Assembly: GCA_934365155.1 (NCBI GenBank)
Contig: CAKRMZ010000001.1
Span: 55,050-119,049 of the forward strand
Length of the DNA: 64,000 nt
Direction: 5' to 3'
Origin: an uncultured Eubacteriales bacterium
GTDB taxonomy: Bacteria > Bacillota > Clostridia > Oscillospirales > CAG-272
Under the pieces are notes generated by a model. That model saw nothing but the letters and a program-made list of their open reading frames with translations, was not told where the DNA came from and searched no databases. Below are positions 26,133-36,027 of the stretch, piece after piece. The stretch's first letter is position 1. Each line of letters opens with the position of its first letter. The position numbers and the translations under genes were made by a program.

Positions 26133-26170
26133 TTTTTGTCGAAAAAGAAAGTTTTGATTTTCGACAAAAA
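26133..26170. repeat. 13-bp inverted repeat upstream of the CarD-like gene
   Basis: TTTTTGTCGAAAA (26133-26145) and TTTTCGACAAAAA (26158-26170) are exact reverse complements separated by 12 bases. They lie just beyond the MocR gene stop and next to a TATAAT and a (TA)n tract on the minus strand. This position could make them an operator for the CarD-like gene. There is no T-run after the stem on the minus strand, so a terminator is less likely. Confidence 0.6.
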
Positions 26171-26178
26171 AGTTGATC

Positions 26179-27576
26179 TTATGAAAAAAGTGCTTGCTCT
26201 AATCGCAAAACCGCCTCTGAAATTACATGCGGATCGATACCGGAATAATTCATAACCAACACAGATTTCGGCGCAGGCAACGCCCGATAATATTCCGACA
26301 GGCAGCCGATTCGAATTGATTTTTGTGCACAGCGTTTGACAATTTCCGCATCGGTATAAGCGGTGTTTACACGGAGAAGAAAATGCAATCCCGCATTCTC
26401 CTCCGAGATGGAGCTTCGCATCCCCATTTCGCCGGATTGAAGCCGTTCAATAAGAAGATTTCGCAATAATTTATAATGCCTGCGCATCCGGTTGATATGT
26501 TTTTCAAAATACCCCTGTAACAAAAACTCGGCCAGCGTATACTGTTCAAAGGCCGGCACCGTGCAGGAATAGAAGCCCAGCAAACGGTGAAAGCTCTCAA
26601 TCAGTCGCTGCGGCAATACCATATAACTGATACGTACGGACGGCGCGATCGTTTTGGAAAAGGTGTTCATATAGATTACACGGTCCGGGCAAATCGTCTG
26701 TATCGGCGGAATCGGGTTTCCCGAAAAACGGAATTCGCAATCATAATCGTCCTCAATAATCCACCGAGTCGGATTATTACAAAGCCAATCATACAGCTCT
26801 GCACGCCGTTTTTGCGATGTAACCGTTCCGCTCGGGAAGTGATGGGCCGGAGAAATATGCACAACCGATGCATTACCGGAAGACAGATCTTCCATGGAAA
26901 TGCCCTCTGAATCCATTTTGACATTGCATACTGCGGCACCGACGGAATGATAAACATTAACGATTTTTGCGTATCCGGGGTTCTCCACTACATAACCGTG
27001 TTCCCGTCCTAACAACTGAACAATCAAGCTGTAAAGATATTCCGTTCCCGCACCGATGACAATTTGATCCGCATTCACCTGCATCCCCCGAAATTTCCGC
27101 AGCATATCCGCAATCGCGCTCCGCAAGAGCAAAACGCCGTTTGACGGCATCGGTTGCAAAAGCTCTGTGCCGTATGCAGATATCACCTGACGCATCAATT
27201 TAGACCATACCGAGAAGGGAAACTTTTCCGCCCAAATCGCATTGGTTTTAAAATCGGCTAAAAATTTTTGGGGCTCCCTATTTTCGGTGCTTATCCCATT
27301 TTTTTCGGAGCGATCCGCCGGAGCGCCGATGGGCTTTGAAACAAAAAAGCCGGAGCGCTCTTTGGAAAAAATATATCCCTCATCCAAAAGCTGTGCATAG
27401 GCGTTTTCCACCGTGACCTTACTGATTTTTAAATGCTCGCTCAAAGCCCGCTTGGAAGGTAGCCGCTCCCCGTCCCGAAGCCGTCCGCTTACAATATCCG
27501 CTTTAATATATTCATACAATCGTTCATATAAAAAATGCTTGTCTTTTCGGTTCATATCATAGGTCAACATATCCAA
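26179..27576 (-). CDS. MocR-type regulator (GntR helix-turn-helix fused to an aminotransferase fold)
   Basis: 465 residues. Residues ~15-80 are a GntR winged helix ('ADIVSGRLRDGERLPSKRALSEHLKISKVTVENAYAQLLDEGYIFSKERSG' in parts), and the rest is a type I aminotransferase domain with the PLP lysine in 'VIYMNTFSKTIAPSVRISYMVLP'. Such proteins sense PLP and regulate transcription; PdxR in Firmicutes controls vitamin B6 synthesis or uptake. The divergent ECF transporter gene 105 bases away makes a PdxR-like role in B6 uptake the best guess. AT- and dyad-rich DNA lies between the two. Confidence 0.92.
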   Translation of the reverse strand: MDMLTYDMNRKDKHFLYERLYEYIKADIVSGRLRDGERLPSKRALSEHLKISKVTVENAYAQLLDEGYIFSKERSGFFVSKPIGAPADRSEKNGISTENREPQKFLADFKTNAIWAEKFPFSVWSKLMRQVISAYGTELLQPMPSNGVLLLRSAIADMLRKFRGMQVNADQIVIGAGTEYLYSLIVQLLGREHGYVVENPGYAKIVNVYHSVGAAVCNVKMDSEGISMEDLSSGNASVVHISPAHHFPSGTVTSQKRRAELYDWLCNNPTRWIIEDDYDCEFRFSGNPIPPIQTICPDRVIYMNTFSKTIAPSVRISYMVLPQRLIESFHRLLGFYSCTVPAFEQYTLAEFLLQGYFEKHINRMRRHYKLLRNLLIERLQSGEMGMRSSISEENAGLHFLLRVNTAYTDAEIVKRCAQKSIRIGCLSEYYRALPAPKSVLVMNYSGIDPHVISEAVLRLEQALFS

Positions 27577-27613
27577 ACCTCTAATCTGGCATTAAAAAAT
27601 ATATTATAATTGG

Positions 27614-27645
27614 TGATTGAATCAATGCCACATTCTTATTATACT
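27614..27645 (+). promoter_or_regulatory. Promoter of the ECF transporter gene with overlapping dyad
   Basis: TTGAAT (27617-27622), a 17-base spacer and TATACT (27640-27645) form a good promoter. The -35 is embedded in the dyad TGATT-G-AATCA (27614-27624), which also falls in the upstream region of the divergent MocR gene. The dyad is a candidate MocR operator. Confidence 0.55.
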
Positions 27646-27681
27646 GTGCTTAACAAAAAAAAGCAAGCGAGATGAAATATT

Positions 27682-28215
27682 ATGGATCAAAAAAAATTGA
27701 AAAGTCTTATTTTAAGCGCTATGATGGCTGCCTTAGTATGCGCCGCCACCATGACAATTCAAATTCCCTCGCCGACAAACGGTTATGTGAATCTCGGAGA
27801 CTGCTTTGTTCTGCTCTGCGGTTTTATACTGAATCCTTGGTCAGCTTTTGCGGCTGCGGGAATCGGATCCGCCCTTGCCGATCTCCTCAGCGGCTATCCG
27901 CACTATGCCGTGGCAACCTTTCTGATTAAAGGATGCGTTGCGCTTTGTGCCTATATATTAAACAGAACCGTTCTCGGAAAAAACGCGCTCGGGCGAATCG
28001 GATGCGGTATTCTTTCGGAAATCATTATGATCTTCGGGTACTTCGGATTTTCCGCCCTCATTCGCGGCAAAGGACTTGCCGCAGCGGCCAGCATTCCGGG
28101 AAACATCGTTCAAGCTCTTTGCGGCGTGGCCTGCTCTTGCATTTTAATCCAACTGATCAATCGATATCATTTATTGGAACACTATTATAAAACAGGCAGC
28201 AAAAGCACGAAATAA
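27682..28215 (+). CDS. ECF transporter substrate-specific (S) component
   Basis: 177 residues, six predicted membrane helices. The N-terminal helix with small residues ('LILSAMMAALVCAATMTIQI'), the loop 'IPSPTNGYVNLGD' and the second helix pair 'SAFAAAGIGSALADLLSG' are typical of S components of energy-coupling factor importers, which bind a vitamin and dock to the shared EcfAAT module. No EcfA/T genes are here, so it is a group II stand-alone S unit. The divergent MocR regulator suggests a B6 vitamer substrate; this is inference. The Shine-Dalgarno (GCGAGATG) is weak. Confidence 0.88.
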   Translation: MDQKKLKSLILSAMMAALVCAATMTIQIPSPTNGYVNLGDCFVLLCGFILNPWSAFAAAGIGSALADLLSGYPHYAVATFLIKGCVALCAYILNRTVLGKNALGRIGCGILSEIIMIFGYFGFSALIRGKGLAAAASIPGNIVQALCGVACSCILIQLINRYHLLEHYYKTGSKSTK

Positions 28216-28243
28216 AAAAGAGTGGGATATCCCACTCTTTTTT
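28214..28243. terminator. Bidirectional terminator
   Basis: AAAAAAGAGTGGGAT and its exact reverse complement make a 30-bp palindrome between the converging ECF-S and carboxypeptidase genes. Confidence 0.85.
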
Positions 28244-28246
28244 TAT

Positions 28247-29308
28247 TTAGATAAATCGATCATAAATCTGCACCGCATCCAAAAGATGATGCATTTTAGC
28301 GCGACTGCCGCCGCCCGCACCGAAGGTCAAAAGAATATATTCTTTCCCGCTTTTTTCGGCCAACGTGGCAAGACACTGCGCCGCCTCATCGGTAAATCCC
28401 GTTTTCCCTCCCAAAATATATTCGCATTCCTTGTTCTCCTTTTGAAGGGATGTCAGCCATGTCGCGCTTACTGAAATTCCGTACCGATGCTGTTCTGTTT
28501 TGGAAGTCGTATATTGCTTTGTGGTGAAAATTTGATAGAACTTTTCGTTTTTCAATGCATATTCCAAAAGCTTTGCAAAATCGATCGGTGTCGTATAGTG
28601 ATCTTCATCATGCAAGCCGGTCACATTGGCAAAGTGCGTGTTTTTCATTCCAATCTGCTGAGCCTTCTGATTCATCAGCTCCACAAAAGCATCCTGCGAA
28701 CCGCAAACATAACAGGCAAGCCCCGCCGCGGCATCCGCACCGGAGGCTAACATCGTCCCATAGAGCATATCCTCCACCGTCATCGGTTCGCCGACCGCAA
28801 AACCGACCACGGAAGCATTCTCCCGAATCAGATGCTGATTCAGCTCCTCATCTATTTTGAAAGAACCGTCGAAATCGTTTATGTTCTCCAGCGCGACAAG
28901 CACCGTCATTATTTTGGTCAGAGAAGCAGGATAAACCATTTCCGCACTGTTCTTTTCCGCAATGATTTTTCGGTCCGTCAAATCAATCAGAAGTGCATTG
29001 TGACTGTATATTTCATTTCCGATTCGATCCCTATAGCTGTCACTTGAAATAGAGGATACGGACACGCTCTCCCGGCTTTGAGAAAGCGCCGAAACCAATA
29101 TGCTTTCGTTCTTTTTCGGCCAAAAGATTAAAAAGGACGCTATCGCAAAAATGAAGATCAAAATTCCGAAAGCAACGTTTTTACGGGATATTCCGCGTTT
29201 TTTTCTCAAAGGACGCCCGCGCGGATTTCGCCGCGGCGGCAAAGAGCCCTCCGTCCTTGGAATGTATATTTTTTTCGAGGGATAATAACCCTTTGCAAAA
29301 TCAGACAT
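28247..29308 (-). CDS. D-alanyl-D-alanine carboxypeptidase, peptidase S11
   Basis: 353 residues. An unusually basic N-terminus (~45 residues, rich in Arg/Lys/Pro) precedes one membrane anchor ('NVAFGILIFIFAIASFLIFW'), so the enzyme faces the cell wall with an N-terminal anchor. The active-site motifs are P-A-S-L-T-K, S-G-A-D (the usual Asn of S-G-N is Ala, seen in some clostridial members) and K-T-G ('GGKTGFTDEAAQCL'). The Lys of motif 3 is intact, unlike the paralogue at 14946-16244. It trims the terminal D-Ala of peptidoglycan stem peptides. Located just downstream of the spoIIA operon on the same strand, so possibly sporulation-associated (DacF lies after sigF in bacilli; inference). Confidence 0.9.
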   Translation of the reverse strand: MSDFAKGYYPSKKIYIPRTEGSLPPRRNPRGRPLRKKRGISRKNVAFGILIFIFAIASFLIFWPKKNESILVSALSQSRESVSVSSISSDSYRDRIGNEIYSHNALLIDLTDRKIIAEKNSAEMVYPASLTKIMTVLVALENINDFDGSFKIDEELNQHLIRENASVVGFAVGEPMTVEDMLYGTMLASGADAAAGLACYVCGSQDAFVELMNQKAQQIGMKNTHFANVTGLHDEDHYTTPIDFAKLLEYALKNEKFYQIFTTKQYTTSKTEQHRYGISVSATWLTSLQKENKECEYILGGKTGFTDEAAQCLATLAEKSGKEYILLTFGAGGGSRAKMHHLLDAVQIYDRFI

Positions 29309-29402
29309 ATTTATTTAAAAAATTCCTTATATTGATACTGTATTTTATCGTATCATGTTTTATATCGGAATACAAGCCGTTTTTTCAAAAAGCATAAAAC
29401 AA

Positions 29403-29450
29403 AAAAAATATCATCGCGGAACGGATGCGTTGCCGCGATGATATTTTTTT
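29403..29450 (-). terminator. Terminator of the spoIIA operon
   Basis: ATATCATCGCGG pairs with CCGCGATGATAT across a 13-base loop, with long A- and T-runs on both sides. It lies just after the sigF stop on the minus strand. Confidence 0.88.
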
Positions 29451-29465
29451 GTCTCATACTCTAAG

Positions 29466-30182
29466 TTATCCGCTCAGTTCTCCCCGCAGCTTTGCAAAAA
29501 TTTTTTTCTCACGGCGGGATATTTTCACTTGCGTCAATCCCAAAAGCTGTGCGCATTTTTCCTGCGAATATTCTTTAATAAACCGATAATACAGAATGGC
29601 CCGATCCTCTCCCGAAATTTTAGAGATTGCCTCCCGCAGAGCCAGTCGCATCGAAGATTTTTCAATTTCATCTTCGGCACGCAGAACACTTCCGAGATTC
29701 ATATCATCCTCATCACCGATCGGTTCCTCCAAAGAGCGCAGCGGCAATGCGGCATCCAATGCGAAAGTCAATTCTTCCGCACGCATGTCCATCAGTTCGC
29801 AGAGCTCTGAAATTTTGGGCTCCCGTCCGTTTTTTTGAACAAACTCCTCTTTCACGCGCAGAATTTGGGCACCCTGTTGCTTTAGACGGCGACCGACTTT
29901 AATCTGACCGTCGTCCCTTAAATACCGACGAATCTCACCCATAATCATCGGGACAGCATAGGTAGAGAACGCACATTCCATTTCAGGGCGAAATGTATCA
30001 ATCGCCTTGAGCATGCCGATAACGCCGATCTGAATGATGTCCTCCCGGTCCGTACCGCGATCAAAAAAACGCTTGGCAATGCTGTAAACCAAACCCATAT
30101 TTTCCGAGACAAAACGTTCCCGTGCTTTTTCATCGGTTTTGGCGGCAATTACCGTTTCGGGCGGCTTGATATATGTTTCCAT
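29466..30182 (-). CDS. sigF: Sporulation sigma factor SigF
   Basis: First forespore-specific sigma factor, 238 residues. Region 2 shows 'RFVSENMGLVYSIAKRFFDRGTDREDIIQIGVIGMLKAIDTF' (in parts), and region 4 has 'EYSQEKCAQLLGLTQVKISRREKKI'. It is the third gene of a canonical spoIIAA-spoIIAB-sigF operon, 15 bases after spoIIAB, held inactive by SpoIIAB until SpoIIAA is dephosphorylated. The usual downstream spoVA genes are not present here; a D,D-carboxypeptidase gene follows beyond a terminator. Confidence 0.96.
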   Translation of the reverse strand: METYIKPPETVIAAKTDEKARERFVSENMGLVYSIAKRFFDRGTDREDIIQIGVIGMLKAIDTFRPEMECAFSTYAVPMIMGEIRRYLRDDGQIKVGRRLKQQGAQILRVKEEFVQKNGREPKISELCELMDMRAEELTFALDAALPLRSLEEPIGDEDDMNLGSVLRAEDEIEKSSMRLALREAISKISGEDRAILYYRFIKEYSQEKCAQLLGLTQVKISRREKKIFAKLRGELSG

Positions 30183-30197
30183 GCGGCTTTACCCGAT

Positions 30198-30641
30198 TCA
30201 AGAGTTAAAATGCTTCCTAAGCGTTACCGTCGTACCGGCACCGGGTGCAGAGCTTACCTTCATGTGATCGGTGAAACTCGACATAATCGAAAATCCCATT
30301 CCGCTCCGTTCGCCGCTTGCATCCGTTGTAAAGAAAGCCTTGGTAGCCTGCTCTACATCGGCAATTCCGCATCCTCGGTCTCGGATTCGCACAACGGTGC
30401 TTCCGTCATCAAAATTTTTCATCTGTATGTATATCATACATTTCCCCGTCATATTACGGTATCCGTGCACAATACAGTTTGTCACAGCCTCCGATACGGC
30501 ACACCGTAAATCCCCAAGTTCCTCCAGCGTCGGATTCTGCTGTGCCGCAAAAGCACTGACAACACTTCTGGCAAGGCTCTCATTTTCCGATATTGCCGAA
30601 AGCTGTAAGCTCATCTCATTGATCATTGTACGCTTTTTCAT
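30198..30641 (-). CDS. spoIIAB: Anti-sigma F factor and kinase SpoIIAB
   Basis: 147 residues with a GHKL ATPase fold: 'DLRCAVSEAVTNCIVHGY' (N box), 'VRIRDRGCGIAD' (G1) and 'SGERSGMGFSIMSSF' (G2). It binds SigF and phosphorylates a serine of SpoIIAA. Its start overlaps the spoIIAA stop by 4 bases (ATGA). A second ATG (codon 6 or 10, M-I-N-E-M) would match the shorter start of other SpoIIAB proteins; the overlap favours the first. Confidence 0.96.
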   Translation of the reverse strand: MKKRTMINEMSLQLSAISENESLARSVVSAFAAQQNPTLEELGDLRCAVSEAVTNCIVHGYRNMTGKCMIYIQMKNFDDGSTVVRIRDRGCGIADVEQATKAFFTTDASGERSGMGFSIMSSFTDHMKVSSAPGAGTTVTLRKHFNS

Positions 30642-30961
30642 TCCGCACTCCCCCTTTCAATGGAAATAACCCGATCCGTTCCCGCAAGACGCAAAATCTT
30701 CTCGATTTGAGCAGAAGGGTTACTGAGAACAAAGGAACACCCGATTTCTTCTGCTTTGGTATAGCGCCCCAAAATCAACCCGAGACCGGAAGAATCCATA
30801 AAATTCACCCGTGACACATCCAGCCGCAATTTCTTCGGTCGACAGCGATAAAGCTCACGGTCGATTTCTTCGCGAATCGTAGCCGCGCTGTGATGGTCGA
30901 TATCGGCGGAGAGCGCCGCTGTTAATTCTTCGTTTTTAAATAAAAATTCTGTATGGTTCAT
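30638..30961 (-). CDS. spoIIAA: Anti-sigma F factor antagonist SpoIIAA
   Basis: 107 residues, a STAS-domain protein. The phosphorylatable Ser lies in 'NFMDSSGLGLILGRY'. I start at ATG 30961 (M-N-H-T-E-F, GGGAGAAA upstream). The open frame extends 40 codons further, but that extension runs through the valS terminator and is not coding. Together with spoIIAB and sigF it forms the switch that activates SigF in the forespore. Confidence 0.95.
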   Translation of the reverse strand: MNHTEFLFKNEELTAALSADIDHHSAATIREEIDRELYRCRPKKLRLDVSRVNFMDSSGLGLILGRYTKAEEIGCSFVLSNPSAQIEKILRLAGTDRVISIERGSAE

Positions 30962-31039
30962 TGTATTTTCTCCCAAACGGCTTTGCCGAAATTCATAAAA
31001 ATCAAGGCTTGTCCGCATCATGAAAATAAAAATTTTATT

Positions 31040-31083
31040 AAAAAATAAAATGTGGTATTCTCGTTGAAAAAAGAATACCACAT
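31040..31083 (-). terminator. Terminator after valS
   Basis: ATGTGGTATTC pairs with GAATACCACAT across a 12-base loop, followed on the minus strand by TTTATTTTTT. It separates valS from the spoIIA operon. Confidence 0.85.
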
Positions 31084-31120
31084 TCTGTTTAAAAAGCCTG
31101 TCGTTTTATGTGAGCAGTTA

Positions 31121-33748
31121 TTATTTTTTTAGTTTTTTCAAAGCCTCGTCAATATCCGAAAGCATCATCCGATATTTAGTAAGCTTTGCCTTTTCCGCTT
31201 CGACCACCTTGGCCGGGGCCTTTGAAACAAAGCCCTCATTCGAAAGCTTGGATTCCACACGTCCGATTTCAGACAGTGCCTTTTCTCGCTCTGCCTCCAA
31301 GCGGCGACGTTCCGCTTCAAAATCAATGATATCGGCAAGATCGATAAAAATCACTGCGCCGTCGCAAATAATCTGCACAGAACGGTCGCTCTCATAGGAA
31401 TCCAGCCATTCTACATCCGATGCAGAAGCAAAGCGCTCAAAAAACACTTTCGAAAATGCACCGAAGGTATCGCGATCGGACGTCACAATTTTTAACTTTG
31501 CCTTTTTGGAGGGAGCCACGTTCATTTCGGCACGGCGGTTACGAATCGCCTTAATTGCCGAAATCAGCCGATTCATCACTGTTTCCTGCTGTTCGAAAAC
31601 AAGCGAAGAATCATATTTCGGATATTCGCTGATCATAATGCTGTCGCCCTCATGCGGCAAACTCTGCCAAATTTCTTCGGTAATAAACGGCAAGAACGGA
31701 TGCAAAAGCTTCAAGGTTCCGGTCAAAACAAAACAAATTACATTCTGTGCAATCTCGTTGGCACGTGTTCCCTTTTCGGCAAAGCGAATCTTACACAATT
31801 CAATATACCAATCGCAAAAAACATCCCAAACAAAATCATAAATTTTGGAAAGCGCAACTCCCAGTTCATACCGGTCAAGGTTCGTACAAACGTCCGCTAC
31901 CAACCGATTATAGCAGGAAAGAATCCACATGTCTTCGATGGCAAGCTCATCTTTCGGCGGCAATTCTGCCTTTTCAATGCTTAAATTCATCAGAACAAAG
32001 CGAGATGCATTCCATAGTTTGTTGCAGAAATTACGCGCCGATTCGATCTTCTCATCGGAAAAACGCATATCGTTTCCGGGAGAATTTCCGGTTGCAAGTG
32101 CGTAGCGAAGCGCATCCGCTCCGTATTGATTAATAATTTCCAAAGGATCAATACCGTTTCCGAGCGACTTTGACATCTTGCGTCCCTGTGCATCACGCAC
32201 CAAACCGTGAATCAAAACGGTATGGAACGGACTTTTTCCGGTATATTCCAGTCCCGAAAAAATCATGCGTGAAACCCAGAAGGTGATAATATCATAACCG
32301 GTAACCAACACACTTGTCGGATAAAAACGCCGCAAATCTTCGGTGTTCTCCGGCCATCCCAACGTAGAAAAAGGCCAAAGCGCCGAGGAAAACCAGGTAT
32401 CCAATGTATCGGGATCCTGCCGCATTTCGCGGTGGCATTTCGGGCACACAGCATGATCTTCTTTTGTTACGACAACTTCACCGCAATCATCGCAATAAAA
32501 TGCAGGAATCCGGTGACCCCACCAAAGCTGACGGGAAATGCACCAATCCCGTATATTTTCCATCCAGTAAAAATAATTCTTTTCAAAGCGTTCCGGAACA
32601 AACCGAATATCCCCGGAACGAACGGCCTCAATCGCCGGTTTTGCCAGCGGCTCCATGCGGACAAACCATTGCAGCGAAACCCGCGGCTCGATCGTTGTTC
32701 CGCAACGATAACAGGTTCCGACATTATGCGAATAGTCCTCGGTGCGAATCAGATAGCCTCCGTCCTCCAAATCACGCACAATGGCTTTTCTGGCCTCAAA
32801 GCGATCCATTCCGGCATATTTTTCGTAATCGTCCACAATCTTAGCATCATCCGTTAACACATTGATGACCGGCAAATTGTGACGACGTCCGACCTCAAAG
32901 TCATTTGGGTCATGTGCCGGCGTAATTTTTACAACGCCGGTTCCGAAATCCACCTCCACATAATCGTCCGCAACAATCGGGATCTCGCGTCCCACTAACG
33001 GAAGTACCAAGGTCTTGCCGACCATATCCCGGTACCGCTCATCGTTCGGATTTACCGCTACCGCCGTGTCGCCGAGAATGGTCTCAGGGCGGGTGGTAGC
33101 CAGCTCTATATATCCACTGCCGTCTTTAAAGGGATAGCGAAGATGCCAAAAATGGCCGGCCTGATCTTCATACTCCACCTCGGCATCCGAAATAGAGGTC
33201 CGGCAATGCGGGCACCAGTTAATGATTCGCTCACCGCGGTAGATCAAGCCCTTTTCATACAGTCGAACGAATACCTCTTTGACGGCTTTGGAACAGCCCT
33301 CGTCCATGGTAAAACGTCTTCGGCTCCAATCGCAGGAGGAACCCATTTTTTTGAGCTGCTCAATAATCCGGCCTCCGTAGGTATCATTCCAGTCCCAGGC
33401 GCGCTTCAAAAAGCCCTCGCGACCGACATCCTCTTTGCTAAGTCCCTCTTTGCGCATCGCCTCCACGATCTTCGCTTCCGTTGCAATGGACGCATGGTCC
33501 GTACCCGGTACCCAAAGTGTAGAAAAGCCCTGCATGCGTTTATAACGGATTAAAATATCCTGCAAAGTATTATCCAGTGCATGCCCCATATGAAGCTGTC
33601 CGGTAATGTTCGGCGGCGGAATCACAATCGTAAAGTGATCATGACCGTCCTTGCAATTCGGTTCGAAATAATGCTGTTCGTTCCAAAACCGATACAATCG
33701 ATCCTCAAACTCCAGCGGAGAATAGGTTTTTGCCAAATCCTTTCCCAT
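31121..33748 (-). CDS. valS: Valyl-tRNA synthetase
   Basis: Class I aminoacyl-tRNA synthetase, 875 residues, full length. The HIGH-type motif is '[18 protein letters not shown]', and the KMSKS motif is '[11 protein letters not shown]'. The zinc-like '[17 protein letters not shown]' and the CP1 editing domain '[17 protein letters not shown]' are present, with a C-terminal coiled-coil arm rich in Glu/Lys ('[20 protein letters not shown]'). GGGAGGATA precedes the ATG. Expression is governed by the T-box leader upstream. Confidence 0.97.
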   Translation of the reverse strand: MGKDLAKTYSPLEFEDRLYRFWNEQHYFEPNCKDGHDHFTIVIPPPNITGQLHMGHALDNTLQDILIRYKRMQGFSTLWVPGTDHASIATEAKIVEAMRKEGLSKEDVGREGFLKRAWDWNDTYGGRIIEQLKKMGSSCDWSRRRFTMDEGCSKAVKEVFVRLYEKGLIYRGERIINWCPHCRTSISDAEVEYEDQAGHFWHLRYPFKDGSGYIELATTRPETILGDTAVAVNPNDERYRDMVGKTLVLPLVGREIPIVADDYVEVDFGTGVVKITPAHDPNDFEVGRRHNLPVINVLTDDAKIVDDYEKYAGMDRFEARKAIVRDLEDGGYLIRTEDYSHNVGTCYRCGTTIEPRVSLQWFVRMEPLAKPAIEAVRSGDIRFVPERFEKNYFYWMENIRDWCISRQLWWGHRIPAFYCDDCGEVVVTKEDHAVCPKCHREMRQDPDTLDTWFSSALWPFSTLGWPENTEDLRRFYPTSVLVTGYDIITFWVSRMIFSGLEYTGKSPFHTVLIHGLVRDAQGRKMSKSLGNGIDPLEIINQYGADALRYALATGNSPGNDMRFSDEKIESARNFCNKLWNASRFVLMNLSIEKAELPPKDELAIEDMWILSCYNRLVADVCTNLDRYELGVALSKIYDFVWDVFCDWYIELCKIRFAEKGTRANEIAQNVICFVLTGTLKLLHPFLPFITEEIWQSLPHEGDSIMISEYPKYDSSLVFEQQETVMNRLISAIKAIRNRRAEMNVAPSKKAKLKIVTSDRDTFGAFSKVFFERFASASDVEWLDSYESDRSVQIICDGAVIFIDLADIIDFEAERRRLEAEREKALSEIGRVESKLSNEGFVSKAPAKVVEAEKAKLTKYRMMLSDIDEALKKLKK

Positions 33749-33799
33749 TTTTGCTGTATCCTCCCAAAACTTCAGTTTTGCATTTTACACGATATAAAA

Positions 33800-34050
33800 T
33801 AAAAAAGCCTTCGCCGTCCGCAACAGGACGCGAAAGCGTGGTACCACCTGAATTCACTCTCTTTCGACGGAGAGTGCTCTTTTTTCCCGATAACGGCAGG
33901 AAACCGTCGCGGACTACTTCTTATTTCACCCGCAAAGCTCAGGGACGACTTCATATCGGGATTCCTGCAGACTTTTCAGCTTCCGTCCGCTCTCTGTGAA
34001 AGCATCCGTTTGATACTACTGCTTCCCCTCATTGCTTTTCAAACTATCAT
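33800..34050 (-). promoter_or_regulatory. T-box riboswitch for valS
   Basis: The minus-strand leader contains the conserved T-box sequence AGGTGGTACCACG (33849..33837), followed by a strong terminator hairpin (GCTTTCGCGTCC with GGACGGCGAAGGC, then TTTTTT). The 5' part has the AGTA and GAGAG-type Stem I elements (AGTAGTATC, AGAGAGCGGACG). The candidate specifier GTC (valine) is at 33949..33947 in TATGAAGTCGTCC. The UGGU of the T-box would pair with the A73-CCA end expected of tRNA-Val. Uncharged tRNA-Val stabilises the antiterminator and turns valS on. Confidence 0.92.
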
Positions 34051-34054
34051 AGCC

Positions 34055-34083
34055 AATATATCACAAATCTATATATTTGTCAA
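34055..34083 (-). promoter_or_regulatory. Promoter of the valS T-box transcript
   Basis: On the minus strand TTGACA (34083..34078), a 17-base spacer and TATATT (34060..34055) lie directly upstream of the T-box leader. Confidence 0.7.
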
Positions 34084-34134
34084 CGTTTCCCTGTTGAAAA
34101 AAACGGTTTCTGCGCAAGCGCTTCCTATTTTATC

Positions 34135-34163
34135 TTGATTATTTTATAAATTAATTATATAAT
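34135..34163 (+). promoter_or_regulatory. Promoter of lepA-hemW
   Basis: TTGATT (34135-34140), a 17-base A/T spacer and consensus TATAAT (34158-34163) lie 50 bases before the lepA start. Confidence 0.65.
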
Positions 34164-34212
34164 AGTAAAATAGATTTATTGTTTATTTTGCAGAATATAA
34201 GGATAGTAACAT

Positions 34213-36027
34213 ATGGATTCACAAAACCGACAGAAAAAAATACGGAATTTCTGCATCATTGCTCATATCGATCACGGAAAAAGCACCTTAGCCGATCGGA
34301 TCTTGGAGTTTACCGATACAGTGGAACAGCGGGATTTGGAAGAACAGCTTCTTGACAACATGGATATTGAAAGAGAGCGCGGCATTACCATCAAGGCCCG
34401 TGCGGTAAATCTTCAATATACCGCGCCGGACGGAGAAACCTATATTCTCAATCTGATTGACACCCCCGGCCACGTGGATTTCAACTATGAGGTTTCCCGA
34501 TCGCTCAACGCCTGCGAGGGCGCGCTTCTGATTGTAGACGCCACACAGGGAATCGAGGCGCAAACGCTTGCCAACACCTATCTTGCCGTAGAAAACAATT
34601 TGGAGATTGTTCCGGTTATTAACAAAATCGATCTTCCTGCGGCCGACCCCGAACGGGTTCAGAAGGAAATCGAAGACGTTATCGGAATCCCTGCAATGGG
34701 ATGTCCGGCCGTATCCGCAAAAACCGGGCTGAATATTTCCGCCGTAATGGAAAAAATCATCTCGGATATTCCCGCGCCGAGCGGAGATATCCATGCTCCG
34801 CTCAAAGCGCTGATTTTCGATTCCTATTATGACGCTTATCTCGGAGTTGTCGTTTATGTCCGCCTGTTTGAGGGTACCGTCCGGCCGCATGACCGCATAA
34901 AGCTGATGAACAGCGGCGCCGAATTCGACGTTGTGGAAGTCGGAGTGATGTCTCCGTTTTCACTTTGTCCCAAAGAGTCCCTGTCGGCAGGAGATGTCGG
35001 CTATATCACCGCCAGCATAAAAGATATCGCCGATACCCGTGTGGGCGATACCATTACCACCGTTGAAAACGGGACACAAACCCCTTACCCCGGCTTTAAA
35101 AAAGCTCTTCCGATGGTTTATTCCGGAATTTATCCCGCAGACGGCTCAAAATACGGAGACCTTCGGGATGCCTTAGGAAAATTGCAGCTGAATGACGCCT
35201 CTTTAGTCTATGAGCCGGAAACCTCCGCAGCACTCGGTTTCGGCTTCCGCTGCGGATTCTTGGGGCTTCTGCATATGGAGATCATTGAAGAACGCATCGA
35301 ACGCGAATTCAATTTAGACCTGATTACCACGGCACCGAACGTTATTTATAAAATCAAAAAACGCAGCGGTGAAACGCTGATGATTGACAATCCCGCAAGC
35401 TATCCCTCTCCGGAGGAAATAGAAATTGCCGAAGAGCCGATTGTCAAGGCCAGCATCATCACCCCCACCGAATATGTCGGCGGAATTATGGAGCTGTGCA
35501 ATGATCGCCGCGGCGTATACATCGATATGAAATATATTGACTTCAGCCGTGCCGAGCTCCACTATCAGTTGCCGCTCAACGAGATTATCTATGACTTTTT
35601 CGATGCGCTCAAGAGCCGTTCCAAAGGCTATGCCTCCTTAGATTATGAGTTAAAAGGATATGAACCCAGCCGTTTGGTTAAGCTTGATATTCTGCTGAAC
35701 GGAGAAATGGTGGACGCTCTCTCATTTATCGTTCATGCCGACAATGCCTACGCACGCGGTCGCCGCATCTGCGAAAAGCTCAAAGACAATATTCCGCGAC
35801 AGCTCTTTGAAATTCCGATTCAGGCCGCCATCGGCGGAAAAATCATTGCGCGCGAAACCGTAAAAGCCGTGCGGAAAGATGTGCTTGCAAAATGCTACGG
35901 CGGCGATATTACCCGTAAGAAAAAACTTCTGGAGAAACAAAAAGAAGGAAAAAAACGCATGCGCAAATTCGGTTCGGTAGAAGTTCCTCCGGATGCCTTT
36001 ATGGCTGTGCTGAAAATGGACGAATGA
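34213..36027 (+). CDS. lepA: Elongation factor 4 (LepA)
   Basis: Ribosome-associated translational GTPase, 604 residues. The G1 motif is '[14 protein letters not shown]', G2/switch 'RERGITIKA', G3 'DTPGHVDF', G4 '[13 protein letters not shown]', and the LepA-specific C-terminal domain ends '[20 protein letters not shown]'. AAGGATAG precedes the ATG. It overlaps hemW by 4 bases (ATGA), the common lepA-hemW arrangement in Firmicutes. Confidence 0.97.
   Translation: MDSQNRQKKIRNFCIIAHIDHGKSTLADRILEFTDTVEQRDLEEQLLDNMDIERERGITIKARAVNLQYTAPDGETYILNLIDTPGHVDFNYEVSRSLNACEGALLIVDATQGIEAQTLANTYLAVENNLEIVPVINKIDLPAADPERVQKEIEDVIGIPAMGCPAVSAKTGLNISAVMEKIISDIPAPSGDIHAPLKALIFDSYYDAYLGVVVYVRLFEGTVRPHDRIKLMNSGAEFDVVEVGVMSPFSLCPKESLSAGDVGYITASIKDIADTRVGDTITTVENGTQTPYPGFKKALPMVYSGIYPADGSKYGDLRDALGKLQLNDASLVYEPETSAALGFGFRCGFLGLLHMEIIEERIEREFNLDLITTAPNVIYKIKKRSGETLMIDNPASYPSPEEIEIAEEPIVKASIITPTEYVGGIMELCNDRRGVYIDMKYIDFSRAELHYQLPLNEIIYDFFDALKSRSKGYASLDYELKGYEPSRLVKLDILLNGEMVDALSFIVHADNAYARGRRICEKLKDNIPRQLFEIPIQAAIGGKIIARETVKAVRKDVLAKCYGGDITRKKKLLEKQKEGKKRMRKFGSVEVPPDAFMAVLKMDE

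Noticed and set aside
26133..26170. Inverted repeat as the MocR gene terminator
   Set aside because: On the minus strand the stem is followed by TATGATATAAT rather than a T-run, so it looks more like promoter-associated DNA.
30962..31081. 40-codon N-terminal extension of SpoIIAA
   Set aside because: It runs through the valS terminator hairpin, and SpoIIAA proteins start at the internal M-N-H-type position.
34288..34890. 200-codon minus-strand frame inside lepA
   Set aside because: Antisense to the conserved GTPase domain; no ribosome site or family match.
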